From assembly GCA_022566775.1 (NCBI GenBank), contig JADFIJ010000006.1, positions 1 through 35,216 of the forward strand: a stretch of 35,216 nt of DNA, written 5' to 3'. Position numbers and translations under genes: made by a program. Origin of the DNA: Pseudomonadota bacterium (GTDB lineage Bacteria > Pseudomonadota > Gammaproteobacteria > Pseudomonadales > Pseudohongiellaceae). Under the pieces are notes generated by a model. It saw only the letters and a program-made list of their open reading frames with translations. It did no database searches and was not told where the DNA came from. Every line of letters begins with the position of its first letter. Position 1 is the first letter of the stretch. Positions 31,786-35,216 of this stretch are shown here, piece by piece.

Positions 31786-35216
<3,431 letters not shown>

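Overview
The window looks like a chromosomal segment of a gammaproteobacterium. This is inferred from the gene families and neighbourhoods (tig, mobA, msrB-alaA, pdxB, tusA, yheU, ttcA, fadAB, bolA, djlA, ligA-zipA). Most of it is housekeeping sequence. No rRNA, tRNA, CRISPR array, transposase or phage module was recognised. Four regions stand out. (1) 5294-9849 is a two-gene operon. It encodes a TPR plus outer-membrane beta-barrel protein resembling Slam / type XI secretion (SlipAM/DUF560), followed by a 1056-aa FecR-domain protein. The latter has an acidic Asp/Gly segment, a 25x Glu-Pro linker and three C-terminal modules that look like TbpB-type beta-barrel cargo domains. It may be an undescribed secretor/cargo pair. 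(2) 25191-25320 has a near-consensus RpoE (sigma-E) promoter, about 100 nt of non-coding sequence and a strong intrinsic terminator. This is the layout of a sigma-E-dependent sRNA. (3) 2630-2711 is a pseudoknot-capable structured element (17-bp stem, inner 7-bp hairpin, 6-bp tertiary helix) just upstream of a DUF6316-like small ORF. (4) 25521-30236 is a three-gene operon joining a GltD-like FAD/Fe-S oxidoreductase to a 2-oxoacid:ferredoxin oxidoreductase. All calls come from reading the sequence; no database searches were run.
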